From: Pochonia chlamydosporia 170
Taxonomy: Eukaryota > Ascomycota > Sordariomycetes > Hypocreales > Clavicipitaceae
Direction: 5' to 3'
DNA: 64,000 nt
Assembly (NCBI RefSeq): GCF_001653235.2
Contig: NC_035790.1
Span: 7,564,001 to 7,628,000, forward strand
Program-made: the position numbers and the translations under genes
Shown: piece after piece, positions 12,692 through 24,335 of the stretch
How positions within the stretch are numbered: the first letter of the stretch is position 1
Layout of the letters: every line of letters begins with the position of its first letter
The notes under the pieces: generated by a model
What the model was told of the DNA's origin: nothing
The model's database searches: none
Seen by the model: the letters and a program-made list of their open reading frames with translations, nothing else

Positions 12692-13564
12692 GTTTGCTAC
12701 GATTGAAGGCGACACGGGGCGGTTTTGGGGGATTTCAAAGCCGGAGATGGGGAATGAGGAGGGCAATTGTGAAAACACGAGGTATGAGTGAGGGTGAGTT
12801 TGAAGTATGAGATGGGGGTGAACTTCAGACAGACCTTTCTGCACGGCGCTTGCGAGGCTCTTAAACCAGGCAGGTGCTGTAACCACTCGGGACCAGCAAA
12901 AAGCACTTCTGCTTGTACGGAGCAACGGCGCTAGTGTGAATTCGGTTAGAGCAAAGATCACAATATGGTCACGTGCACTCTCTAAACGGGACGCCATTCA
13001 CCTCCGCCGTGAGCTCTGATGTGAGACAACAGCAAGCAGATTTCAGATTTTAGGACCGGTAGCTCTTTGGTTTGTTTGCTGGAACGGACAAGAACATGGG
13101 CATCTCTGGGGGGAGCAATTTTTAACCTGGCCATGGGTGAAGGATATCCCTACGGCAAAATGCCTGGACGTGTGTTCCAAAAGTCTCAGGTAAGCTCCAC
13201 GCTTACACTGTGGCTAAGTTGCTCCAAACAACTATCTTGCTCTGGTTCATCAGATATGCCAATCCACCCGATGTTGAAGCTGTGTGACTCCATTTGCCCA
13301 TCCTGGATCCTCCAGCACTACAATCCTCAAAGACAGAGCCTCAGGAAGTGTGTGCTGCCTGTCTCATTCCTAGACAACCTTCCTGTAACATTATCAATGC
13401 ATTCCATCCTCCCAAACCTCATCATATGCCACACCTGGACCATTACAATATCACCTCGTACAACATCACCAAGCAGAATTCACAACAGAGCACGGCCAAA
13501 GCCACCAATTCCATATAATACAGTCCATTATCCTATCTCTATCTCTATATTCCCTTCCACCAAT
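12692..13564. other. Intergenic: CHZ1 promoter side and EMC10 3' region
   Basis: About 0.87 kb. The plus-strand ORF that starts at 13067 runs into and antisense to EMC10 and is not coding by any sign I see. One near-match of the recurrent 9-mer (TACGGAGCA) lies at 12915. Nothing else recognised. Confidence 0.5.
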
Positions 13565-14220
13565 CTACTTCCCCTGCTCTCCGCCACCACCACTCAACGC
13601 TATAAACACAGCAATACCAATCATCCACCAGTACCTAAGTATCAACAAGTTAGCAGAAGCTCCCCAGCAATCCACACACGCACATATAACCACATCCCCA
13701 AAACTTACTTTTGCAAAAACGACTTCTCCGCCTCCTCCTCAACCTTCTTCCCCTCCTTAGACACCACAACCGGCTTGTTCAACACCGGCTGCGCGCCCTT
13801 CCCCTCCGTCACCAGCACAACCTTGGGACCAAAATCCCTGGTCTGCCCAGCATCAATCTGCACACCCTTCAAAGCAGCGCTCACCACATCCCCTCGCCCA
13901 TTGACGGATACCGTAATCGTGGGAGAATAGCCCTTTGCAAAGTTCTCCGTGGAGGCGACCGTCGTCCCGGACAGCCACGACTTGGTCTTGGCGTCGTAGA
14001 TGCCGATGCGGACGAGGGACGACGAGTCTGGGATGTCGGGCGCGTCGTAGGCCGTTATGGTAGAGGCGTCGGGGGAGGCGAGGTCGTAGGATATGGAGGC
14101 GAATGGGAGTGGTGCTTGGGGTTTGGAGGAGATGGGTTGGATGGAGAGTTGGGCGCTTTGCGGGGCGGCGTAGACTGTTAGGGCGGCGCAAAGCCCTGAG
14201 AGGAGTGTTGTTGTGCGCAT
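13565..14220 (-). CDS. EMC10: ER membrane protein complex subunit 10 (EMC10-like)
   Basis: Lumenal subunit of the EMC insertase, which places tail-anchored and polytopic proteins into the ER membrane. Two exons, 14220-13709 and 13634-13565, 193 residues. A signal peptide is clear (MRTTTLLSGLCAALTVYAA, likely cut before Pro20). The lumenal part is beta-rich and has the EMC10-like stretches SLVRIGIYDAK and GPKVVLVTEGKGAQPVLNKPVVV. A charged linker (KEGKKVEEEAEKSFLQ) leads to a C-terminal membrane segment, KYWWMIGIAVFIALSGGGG. The K-Y-W start followed by a Gly-rich end is the feature that most resembles EMC10. Without the second exon the protein would lose its anchor, so the intron call matters. 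Alternative: another fungal type-I ER protein. Confidence 0.8.
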
Positions 14221-15110
14221 GGTTGGTTGAGGGGGAGGGTGAAGAGCTTTTGGTCGTGATGCTCTTGTCTTGGAGGGTTTGATGGCGAGTGTGGTTGAGA
14301 GCTACATTGCAACAAGGTGCTCTATGAAGGAAGCTGCACGTGTTGGATGGTTTGGTGGGTCCTGCATGGAGACCTCCATGGTTGGGACCTTCAAGTGAGA
14401 AGCAAGGTAGAACGACTAAACTAGAAGATAAAAATACCACAGAATATACAATTGTTGAGCTAGTGATGTATTACTGTATTTGTATTTTGCCTGTGAGTAC
14501 CTAGGTAATCAAGCTTGGCCATGGACTGTATGATTTTGCCATGAATCACCATTCTGCCTCATCTTCCTTGTGTCACACCGTTGGACCATCACGAATCGGC
14601 TACAAATGAGGACATCGATAAACGTCACGCGGCGGCAGCTAATTGTTATGACCACAGCGCTGTCCAGAGTTAAACACACAGCAAAGGAACGTGGCAGCTT
14701 GTCAATTCATCTTGAAGATAGGACTTGTTCACATATACTCAGTTTCTGAAGCTCTACCTACTTCATGCAGCAAAACGCGATACTCACCAAGTCCAAACTG
14801 TCAACAGGATACATGTAAAAACTAACCTCCGAGAACAAGGAGCAACGCCAGAGTCCCTCAACGCCGAAATGCAATATGCTCCAAATGTGAATGCATCAAC
14901 AGAAATCCCCCCACCCCTCATTTGTACCATGCTCATGTCCTGTTCCAACTCCAAGGATAACAATACAAGCATTTGCACGAAACAAAGGGAAAATATCAAA
15001 CAGCCAACAGTCGTGTGTCGTAGTTCATGAATGTCCAGTAATTCGCGTCCACGTTTATCTCGTTCCTCTCCATTCCGGTGTCCAATTGGGTATCATCCTT
15101 GCGTCCACAT
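14221..15110. other. Intergenic: EMC10 promoter side and PREG 3' region
   Basis: About 0.9 kb of non-coding sequence between two minus-strand genes. No recognisable ORF, repeat or RNA gene. Confidence 0.5.
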
Positions 15111-16407
15111 CTAAGAGGCTGCGTCTTCCATCTTTTGCTGCCCTTCTTCCTCTTCTCCAATATCGACTTCATCGTCTATGGACGAGTCGTCCGAGGAGCC
15201 ATCAGACTCCAAAGTGTATTGTGGCGTTCGTTCTACTAAGCCTTTATAATATGCGACGAGCACCTCTGGGTTAGGCACGATTTTCCAGTCCACTCTATAG
15301 AGGAATTCCAGCTCTAGTAACTTCAGCTCCGCAACTCGGACGCCTCCAACTCTAGCGTAGGTCGTGTTGTTCCAGAATGAGTCGGACAGGCCCTTTGCAG
15401 CGACAGTGGCCGCTGTGATTAAGAATCGATGAACCGTCAGAGTGTTTATTGTGAACTCAGGGTACAAGGCGCATAAACGATCGATATAATACACCATGGA
15501 GAGCAAAAGAGGAGGTGTAAGCGTGGCGTGTCTCGCCAGACGATGCAGATAGTCTCGTACAGATATGCCCGGTGCAGTTCTGTTGCGACCAATGTTAGAG
15601 GATCAATGGCATGCAGATGGGAAATCCAAAAAAGCGACCAAGCAAAGAAAGGACGAAGGCTGGAAGGGCAAAAACACCAGCAGGAGAATGCGCCAACATC
15701 AAGGCACCACAATTTGGTAACCAAGAGGAAACTCACCTAGAATGAAACCGAGTCAGTCCGCCACTAGATATCCGAATAGCGTCGTTTGTCGCAATCAACT
15801 CGGCCAACATGTGCGCTATCAACTCCACAATGTCGTCTACAGCGCAAAGTTCGTAACGTCGAGGTAAAATTTTTGGCTCCCCATCCGTTCTCGCTCGCTT
15901 CGGCGCGGTCGTTGTTGACGGCGAGGCTCCCTCTCCATTGTGCCCGCCATTCTGCGAGGTTGAGCCATGCGTCGGCCGGCTTGGAGAGACCCTTCGCTTG
16001 TTTGGTGACAAGACTTTCTGCGCCTCGGCGTCAGATGCGACCGGTGGTTCAGTTTGCGCAGGCGATGCGCTTGGCAGTGACCCCGAAGCGGCAGGCGTGA
16101 CAATGTGCTGGACATGAGACGACGGAGAAGTATGATTGAGCTTTCGGCGCGAAGTTATATTGTCATGCTGCAGCGTCCCGTCGGTGGCGGAATCGCATTG
16201 CTTTGGGCGGTGGGAGGGAGGAGAGTTATCAGATGACGCATTTGGCGAAGACGATGCCACCGACGGTGGTCGACGTGCGTTGGAAGTCGAAGTTGAAGTC
16301 GATTGACGGGGGGACAGCTGGGGTGATCGAGGAGTCACATGGCCGCGGCGAAAGCTGGTGGGCGACGCATTGGCAGAATTGGTGAGAATGGGAGATGTCT
16401 TCAACAT
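15111..16407 (-). CDS. preg: PHO80-type cyclin (PREG, negative regulator of phosphate response)
   Basis: Cyclin partner of a Pho85-type kinase. In Neurospora, PREG-PGOV holds the phosphate-acquisition program off when phosphate is abundant. Two exons, 16407-15737 and 15579-15111, 379 residues, joined R/TAPGISVRDYL across a 157-bp intron. About 190 N-terminal residues are Ser/Pro/Thr-rich and disordered, with many SP/TP sites and a KRARTDGEPKILPRRYE basic patch. The PHO80-type cyclin box follows (roughly 205-335): VDDIVELIAHMLAELI, SVRDYLHRLARHA, LLLSMVYYIDRLC, TVHRFLITAATVAAKG, SFWNNTTYARVGGV, LLELEFLYRVDWKI. The tail is acidic. The ATG at 16407 is the first in frame, but the frame stays open about 30 codons upstream, so a further 5' exon is possible. 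Confidence 0.88.
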
Positions 16408-19400
16408 GATGGCCAGGGCATCGTCGTATGCATCGAGACAATATAGGTTGTGCCTCAAGTGCTGGTAGGCGTCTCTGCGTGTGAGGTTTCTGCTCTGGTC
16501 TGGTCAATTCTGCCGTGTATATGGTACACCTAGAACAGCGCAAAGGAACCTCGTCGCCTTGGATCGACAGCGCGCGCAGCAACAGGATGGCAAGGACAAT
16601 TCATTGAACAGTCCACTGTGGTATCGGCCGGCTTTCCTTGCAAATCCAAATGTCCTCCGCCCTCGTGGTGAAAAACTCACGCCAGATTCCCAAGTCTGGG
16701 ATACAAGTCTGGGAACCAGGTTGAAGGCAAAGGTTTTCAACAGCGACCAGCGGGTACAAGTACCAGACGCAGCAGATGCGGCCAGACAAACAGTCGCAAT
16801 GGAGAAAGTGGCTGCCAGTGACGTCTGGACCCGGACGCCTTAGGAGCTGACGGGCAAGAGAGAGGGAAAAAGAGTACCAGATACTGGTGGAAGGAAGGTA
16901 CGCCCCGAGAATGGCAGGAAGGGGTCACCGTAAAGCTTCAACGTCAACTGATGAGTGGCAGCGGGAGAAAAAGCTGCAGTTCGGTCTGATGTCTGATCCT
17001 GTGGTTCGAAGTCGTACAAGATAACGCGAAAAGTCGAGTTACCAACGTCCAGTGGTGAGCAGATCCTGTTGAAGACTTATTCCGCAAGTTCAGCCAAGCC
17101 AACGGCATGCAAGTACAGGCTCTCAGGTGTCGTGTTGGATACGACGATGCGTATGGAGGCTCCAGAAACTGTTGCGAGAAGCCGGCAGGATACAGAGTGA
17201 AGCATAAAGGTCAGAAATCGTTTGAGGCAAGCAGACGGGGAAGGAGAAGAAGTCCAATTACGATTGCAAAAGGCACAAAGTCACGAAATTCAAATGGAGA
17301 ATTGGTCAACAGGACTCCCTCCCTCTAGGCAAGTCGGTGGTGTGTGCGGTCCACTCAACACCATGCCATGACCACTTTGGTCTCCGGCTGAGAGCATTTG
17401 ACGCCAAGCGAAGCAAGCCAAGCCAAGACAACAAAGCCACGGCCAGGCCTAGAGGTATTTGTGCGGGCGTACGGAGCACAGTACAGTACAGAGGGAAACC
17501 CCATCTTGCTCCTCCAAATAACCGCAACAGGGACCATCTTGGGGCATTTTCCCATGACCTTCCCTCTGGTCTGGGTTGGCTCGGTCAGCCCGGCCGATAG
17601 CGCTTCAACAACTCCAACAAGGCCACCTCCGCCAAGGTCGTGGCTCTAACTGGTTGCTTCTGGTGGGCTGCCCTCGCTCTGGCCTGGCCATGACAGACAG
17701 TTCGGCTAGCGTACATTGAAGTTTGGAGGCATCAGTTTCCTCCTCAAGCGGGCATAGTGGGCAGGTTGATATCTGACCCAAGTGGAACCGCCTGTCAGAA
17801 AAGCCCGCGAGTTTTGCTCCAGCGCCACGAGGGAGGACTTTTTGATGCTGCAGACTGATCCACGGGACCATTAGGACTACCAACCTCCGTGCCCACGCAC
17901 CCTGGCACTTGACTCAGGCGGAGGCGAGCTCCGGCGAGCTGGTTTGCAGACTGAACCGACAGTTCATCAAGGCCAGGTTATATTGCCTCTCCAAAGACTC
18001 CAAGTGTGTCATGGTTTTTCGTCTGGTCTTTTCAGTTGTCCATAGGGCCGGGAGCCCCATAGCTCAGCATCAAAGCATGTAATATCAATGCGTCTTTATG
18101 GAGTATATACGGCGTAAATATCCACTTGTTTTGCATGTCAAACAATCTCGCCAACTGTGATAATGCCCGAGCACTGTACGGAGTATCGACGAAGTGTTCC
18201 AACACATCGCACTGAGTTCAAGTTTCTTACCCCGGAGTAAGCAGTGGCTGCACCCCAGACCAGTGCTTGAACAGGGTTACGGACACCACACACCTGTCAA
18301 GGTAAATTAATCCCTCCATCCCATGCGAATGGAGGTCACAGGAGGGATGAAAAACTAACCGAGAGGAAAGGTGGCTTGGTAGAACTGAGGTCGCTTCATT
18401 GGAAAACCTCGAGCCTCGTCTTCCATTGCTGTCGTTGCAATAAACTACGACGCACGTCAGCCAGAGACATTGTGCAAGCGCATACTTGGGTCTCAAGACA
18501 AACATCCCGAGCAGCAAATCCGATGCCAACAACAACGCTCGTGCCGAGAAGCGACCATCTGATTCGTACCTGCAGCAGCGGTCCTGGTCTAGAAAATGTC
18601 TCTCATTTGCTCCCTTGGGACGTTGCTGCAAACTGCACAAACCCCCATTGGGCTTCTCTGTAACCCTCCGTTTTCCATCTGTCTCACAGGCATTGTACCC
18701 CGTCCAGATCATTTGCGCCGGTCTGAGAGATCTGATGTCCAGGTCCAGCATTTTGCTCGTCCAGCCTTTTGAGTGCCCAAAGATTTTCGTTCAGGGTTTG
18801 CACGTAACGTCGGAAAAGTGATATCAGGGCGGTACCTGTTGGTAGCTGTTGTCTATCATCACACTGTCCAAGTCTGCTGCCTGATACTAGTTGATATGCC
18901 CTAGACCGTGGCGTCGGCATCTTGGCTCCGTCTCTTTGAGCATGGACGTCGTCATGATATGGTCCACCAGCGTAATTGTATTGGGTAGCTATCGACGCCG
19001 ATGTAACTTGAATTACCCAATTTGGACTTCGGTGAAGGACTGTAAGGCGTCGCTGATCCGGAGTTGGCCCCAACCCATCTGAAGCCACAAAATCAACCAC
19101 AAACCAACTAAGTAATCTGGTGGCTAAAGCAGTGTACAGAGACTGGCAAGCACCCTGCTCAATATCTTGAACTTCGTTATTGGTTCCACGCCAAGATGCG
19201 ATATACTAAGTTTGGTGTGCTTGCTACATGCTTCACAGTGTGATCACAACGCGCCAATAGATGCACGGCTGGCAATCTCTTTCGATGTCGTTGAACAAGC
19301 ATTGCCAATGCGAAAGGCATGGTGGAGGGTCGAGTATCGGCATAGCACTCCGGGAGCATTGATAAAAGCGGCCAGATCAAGGGAGTTGTGTGGTCAGCAT

Positions 19401-19990
19401 TCGGCTCAACAGGAAGTTTAAGTGGAAGATTGCCAAAGGCATGACGAGGATGACAGACCTAAAGGAAACGTGAATCAGCTCGGACTGACCCAGTTAACGA
19501 AATGGGTTCAAGTTAACATGTCGCACCACGCGTTTTGCAAACTAAACCTGAGGTTTACATGAGAGTGTTGAATCATACGGCATACCCTATAGCACTTGAC
19601 TTCAGGAAGAGCCCCCCAGGTCGTGTCTGTGGTAAATGAGACCCGCAGATAAGATAGCGGATGCACGTGCCCCCAAACTAGCACGATGTCACCAAATCCT
19701 TTACGACGGCAATGGGCATCATCGAGCTTCCTCATTGTGAAGCATCAATATATCATTAGAGAACTACGCCTTTGCTCTTCCACCGGTAAAATTGTTACTG
19801 TAATCGGCATCGTGCACGCCGGATCGTGGGCTTACCACCACAACCTGTCATTTTAAAGCGACCAAGCCCCAGAACCAGCCTCACCGGACGTTGGACTCAA
19901 GGTGTCACGGATATTCGCTCTCTCGTGATGCCGATGCACCAACAAATAAGAGCAACATCAATTGTAGCTCCGTCTAGCTGAATCGTCCCC
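16408..19990. other. Intergenic: divergent PREG / GID5 upstream region
   Basis: 3.6 kb between divergent genes. The ORFs inside (the largest 18227-18751, minus) show no domain, signal peptide or sensible start context. One TACGGAGTA at 18177 and one near-match (TACGGAGCA) at 17470. No RNA gene recognised. Confidence 0.5.
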
Positions 19991-22900
19991 ATGGCTCGAC
20001 CGCAGAACTCTCCGATTTTAGCGCAGCTCCGAAACGCGAAATCGTTACTTGAGCAGACGGTTGCGCTGCAAGCCCTGAAGAATGAAATAGTTGGCCATGT
20101 GCAGAAAAAGGAAGCCTGGATTGGTCTTGGTGTCCTCGATCCCATAGTCAGGACGTTGACATCTAGCCGATCGCAGGCGAAACTGAATGGCAAAGATGCT
20201 ACTTCCCAGCTACTGTCACGGCCTCTGTCTGAGGAGGATTCAGTGAAGCTTCAAGCTCTGCAGCTTGTTGCAAGTTTTGCCAATGGTACGATGGAAATTC
20301 TCCCAGCGGCTCCCTGCTTATGCATTGTCGGCGAACTGTTATTAAGTGTGTTTGCCATGTTCTAATTCGTTACGCCTAGGTGGACCTGCGTTTCTTCATC
20401 CGCTACATGCAGCTCGCGTCGTACCGGCCATTTTAGGCAATATCTCGCCATACACGAGTCCTCCTCAGATTGTTGTTGCTTCGCTCAGAGCGCTTCTCGA
20501 TATTACTTCTGCAGCCTCCCTTGCCCTCCATCCCTCAACCCTCGATATACACACACTTGCCGATAATGTCTTCTCCTCACAGCACATCGAGTCTCTCAAT
20601 GCGATGGTCTCAATGACGTCCTCGAAATATATCCTCCAAACCGAAGTTTTACTCGCATCTACCTTGATATGCCGTCTATGCCGAGAAGAGAGACATCAGC
20701 ATGCCCTCACCATGGGCGGTGTACTGGACTCACTAGCAGCCCAACTGGCAAGATTCGCCGTTACTGATGGTCTCGTCGTCCCAGGAGCCGAAGAGCATGC
20801 ATATGGAGACGGCCTGTACGAAGTGTTTCCCGAGCCGGTCCCTGCTGGCGCCAAAATTGGACCGATTCTTGAGGCCATTAGCTGCGTTATTGGTGATTCC
20901 AAATATCGAGCAAACAGACTCATATACTCGCCCTCCATCATGGCAATATTCCCAAGCGTCAAGTTTGAACCTTATGAGGATCCGCGGGATCCGCATCAGA
21001 TGCAGCCGCCGAGACACAACGGGTTTACTGCCATGGAATTTATCCTCCCCTCGCTACCCAACACAGTCTCCAGAACTCCTTCAGCTGCCCAATCGTCGTT
21101 TCCAACACCAGACCGATCTGACTCGAGGACGTCTAGCAGAACATCTCTGAGCAAGTTCGGCTCGTCTGCTGTGTGGGACTCGCCTCGATTCCAGGCGGCA
21201 GGGAATTCTGGAGATGCCTCTAATGATGATATAGAGAGCCCGTTCATCCCGTGGCTCATCCACCTGGTGCGGTCGTTAAGCGATTATGAACGATTGATGG
21301 CGGCAGCGGTTCTTGCCGCCCTTTTCAAGGCAGGCCTGGGCAGAAAGAGTGTTCGCGAGACCAGTATTGGTTTGCTCGTGGTTCCTATTCTGATCGGATT
21401 GATCTCAAAGAACGACAAGGACGGAATCGAGGTCCTGGATTCGTCTGATATGGTGCGACTCCAAATACTGGAGAAGGCGCCTGCAATACTTGCCAGAATG
21501 ATCACCGACAGTGACTATTTACAGAAGGCAGCCTTTGATTGCGATGCTGTCAAAGTTCTCACAAGATTGCTCAAACGAGCATATCAACCGATTACGGACA
21601 TGATTCAACCGAAGTACTGGTCTCCTAATCCTGATACGGGCATGGATGTTGAGAGCTCGTCACCTTTGGCACAGCTTGGAGATAACGGCCAAGATCCTCT
21701 GCTGGCTCACCGAATTCTTCTACGTGAATCCGCGCTGAAGGCCATTGGCGCGCTGTCTGCCGGAAAGGAGGATTACAGGAAAGCTCTTGTCGCAGAAGAC
21801 TTTGTTCCGTTCGTAGTAGAGTCTCTTTGCGAGTTTCCCAGAAAACCAAAACAGGCGAAAGACAAGCCAGCCAACGAACCAGCTCGAACGGGGCCGACAC
21901 CGGCATACGGCACAAATCCACAATCGGTTATTATTGCCGGATGCCATGTAGTGAGAACATTGGCTCGATCAGTGAGCATCTTAAGGACAGCGCTTGTCGA
22001 CCATGCTGTTACTTTACCCATATTTCGCTTCATGCGTCACCCAAACATCAATGTTCAGATTGCTGCCACCGCCACAATCATCAACCTCGTTGTAGAGGTC
22101 AGCCCTGTTCGAGAGGTGAGGATCCCTTGCTGATGCTGACAGACTTATCGAGGTGACACTGACAATATTCAACTAGCTCCTTACTGAGAACGGGGTAATG
22201 AAAGTGTTGTGTGAACATGCTCATTCAGATAATCCTGCGTTACGATTAAATGCCCTATGGGCTCTGAAGCACTTTGTGGATGCTGTTGGCCCGGAGCTGA
22301 AGAAAGCATGCCTCGAGCAACTTGAACCTGGGTGGTTGGTGCAGTTGATATGTGACGATAGCCAAGAATCGTCCTTGTTTTCTCTGAAGGCTAAAGAGTC
22401 GTCAGGGGATGACTTGGACGAGGATATGGACATGCAGCCTTCAGACGAACCGCTACGATGGCTATACGGAATGAATGGGGCGATACGAGAGCTAGACGCT
22501 TCCCGATCATCGAGATTGCGACAGGCAGAAGACCGGCTGTCTTCTGTACGCGAAGCAGAAGTGAATCCTGCTCGGAAGGCACGAAATGACGACCTGGCTA
22601 TTCAAGAGCAAGGTTTGGATTTTATTAGAAACTTCATCGGACGGCCGGAATCCGGAGCATCATCGGAAGCTCCGAGTGAGACTACTGAGATGATTGACTA
22701 CTTGTTTAGCGAGCTCGGTCAAGATCGCCTCTTTGAGATTCTACTCTCAAAATTGCGATCAAAGATGCTGCACCCCTTCGCCAGAAGGGCACCCACCAGC
22801 GGTAAAGAAACTAAAATGATTTATCCACAACCCAAGATCATTGTAGCCGTCATATGCATCCTCGTCCACATGGCAGCTAGTATTCCTCGACACCGGCAGT

Positions 22901-23172
22901 TGGTCATTGCTCAAACGGAACTCTTGAAGGCCCTCACCCAGCACGCTAACAGCAAGGATCGAGGCGTGCGGGCATCGCTGTGTCACCTCGTCATCAATCT
23001 CACTTGGCAGGAAGACGACACCGAGGCACAAGCCTGCTCACAACGGGCAAACGAGTTGAAGAGGCTTGGCTTCTACGCCAAGATGGAGACGCTGAAGCAT
23101 CAAGACAGAGATTTGGATGTGCGCGAGAGAGCCAAGACGGCTGCTTGGCAAATCGAGCAGGCGACTTACTAG
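19991..23172 (+). CDS. VID28: GID E3 ligase armadillo subunit, Gid5/Vid28 (ARMC8) homolog
   Basis: Armadillo-repeat scaffold of the GID/CTLH ubiquitin ligase; in yeast it docks substrate receptors such as Gid4 for degradation of gluconeogenic enzymes. Three exons: 19991-20285, 20380-22115 and 22177-23172; 1008 residues. Helical ARM-like repeats run through most of the chain (VKLQALQLVASFAN, PPQIVVASLRALLDITS, LRESALKAIGALSAG, NPALRLNALWALKHFVD, DRGVRASLCHLVINLTWQ). A Ser/Thr-rich insertion at about residues 340-400 interrupts them. The C-terminal third, from LLTENGVMKVLCEHAHSD to the end, is the best match to ARMC8/Vid28. Both introns have clean consensus (GTACGA..CCTAG, GTGAGG..ACTAG), and the phases close. 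The start ATG sits at the head of a helix and has no competing upstream ATG in frame. Confidence 0.88.
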
Positions 23173-23906
23173 GAGTCTCGTTACGCACAGCAGCTGTCGA
23201 GTTTGACGATGGACGAAATCTCGCAGCTTGGTTAAACGTACTTGGCGACGAGCAATTTTGACGGAAATTGAGATTGGGCTTCTCATTCAGCGGTTCAGAG
23301 GGACATGTTTTGGCGAGTGATCTTCCGGAGTTCGGATAACGTGCATGGTGGGATGGGATGGATGTCCGTAGTCTGGACCTAAGCGTTGCCCAGCATGTTT
23401 GTAAGTAAATACAAAAATGTTCCATATAGTTGACTCAAGTGCGAAAGCACTCCTCATACTTGGCGTTGGCAGGAATAGTCAGTCTCAAGCCACATGCAAC
23501 TTATGGAGTGCGATAGCAAGCTGTCCGTCTTGAATATAACATTCCAAAGTCACCAGCCTGATAACCCAACCGAGACACGCTCGCAGGGTCCTTTAATGCA
23601 TTCCAACGCCTACCTACCACGTCCAAACCGTAACACATCTCCTCCGCGCAGGAAACCCTCAATGCAGTTACCGTAATCAATCCCGTTTACCAGCCCGATA
23701 CCCATGCCACGCGCAACCGTTGAAAGTCTGACGACCACCCCCTAACGGGCCGTTATGTCTCACCCCCACGAGCATCAAATACCTCTGATAGCCTTGTCGG
23801 CACAAAAAGCAGATACAGGGGGTACGAAAGCCGGCCGACAAAGAATCCAACGCCAAAGACACAGGTCTCTGGCGAAGACGCAAGGAATTTCGCAACCACC
23901 AGAGAA
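23173..23906. other. 3' region between GID5 and a convergent candidate gene
   Basis: 0.7 kb of non-coding sequence holding the GID5 3' UTR. No repeat or ORF of note. Confidence 0.4.
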
Positions 23907-24335
23907 CTAGTTCGGCATAAGCCACATGGGTATGAAGGGGTCAGGAAAACGGGCACAAGCAGAAAGTCTCCGAGAGGGCCAAAAAAACGGCGTCTTGACA
24001 GTCTTAATACATTCTAGGGCTGGACAGTATGTGCAAGCCTGGTGGGTGTGGTAGATCGTACATGGCGAGCGTGTCAGATGATTGTGCGTAAGTTCGGCAG
24101 ACGCAGGGAACGCCTTAAACCAAGTGGGTTTCTGTCGTGTGCCGTGAACGAAACTGTAGGTATCCGTACAGACGGGATCAAGATGCAACGTGTACGTTGT
24201 GCATTGCAGACGGGCATCCGCAGCGTCAACCGCATTGTCTGGCGAGGAATGCTGGAGCGGTTGGTCACGGCGAACAAGCTGGGCTACACAGACGATGGGA
24301 AAAGCAAATGTGAGCCCGGAAAACTTGTAGTACAT
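23907..24335 (-). CDS. Candidate small secreted cysteine-containing protein (uncharacterised)
   Basis: Single-exon reading frame of 142 residues that I do not recognise. The start has an excellent fungal context (CAACCACCATG), preceded by a C/A/T-rich, leader-like stretch of about 50 bases. The first ~18 residues are hydrophobic, like a signal peptide (FSGLTFAFPIVCVA), and are followed by a dibasic RR. The predicted mature part has seven cysteines (45, 56, 92, 101, 104, 109, 127), including a C-x2-C-x4-C cluster. It has no repeat bias. Size and cysteine content would fit an effector-type or cell-wall protein. Against it: no homolog recalled, the opposite strand is also open for 105 codons, and the C-terminus is Pro/Trp-rich and odd. 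An in-frame ATG upstream (24500) would bury the signal peptide and is less likely. Confidence 0.35.
   Translation of the reverse strand: MYYKFSGLTFAFPIVCVAQLVRRDQPLQHSSPDNAVDAADARLQCTTYTLHLDPVCTDTYSFVHGTRQKPTWFKAFPASAELTHNHLTRSPCTIYHTHQACTYCPALECIKTVKTPFFWPSRRLSACARFPDPFIPMWLMPN

Noticed and set aside
13067..13930. 287-codon plus-strand ORF over the EMC10 3' end
   Set aside because: It runs antisense through EMC10 coding sequence, is rich in Ser/Thr/Pro/Ile from low-complexity DNA, and has no domain. EMC10 on the minus strand explains the region.
18227..18751. 174-codon minus-strand ORF between PREG and GID5
   Set aside because: No recognisable domain, no good start context, and comparable open frames on the other strand.
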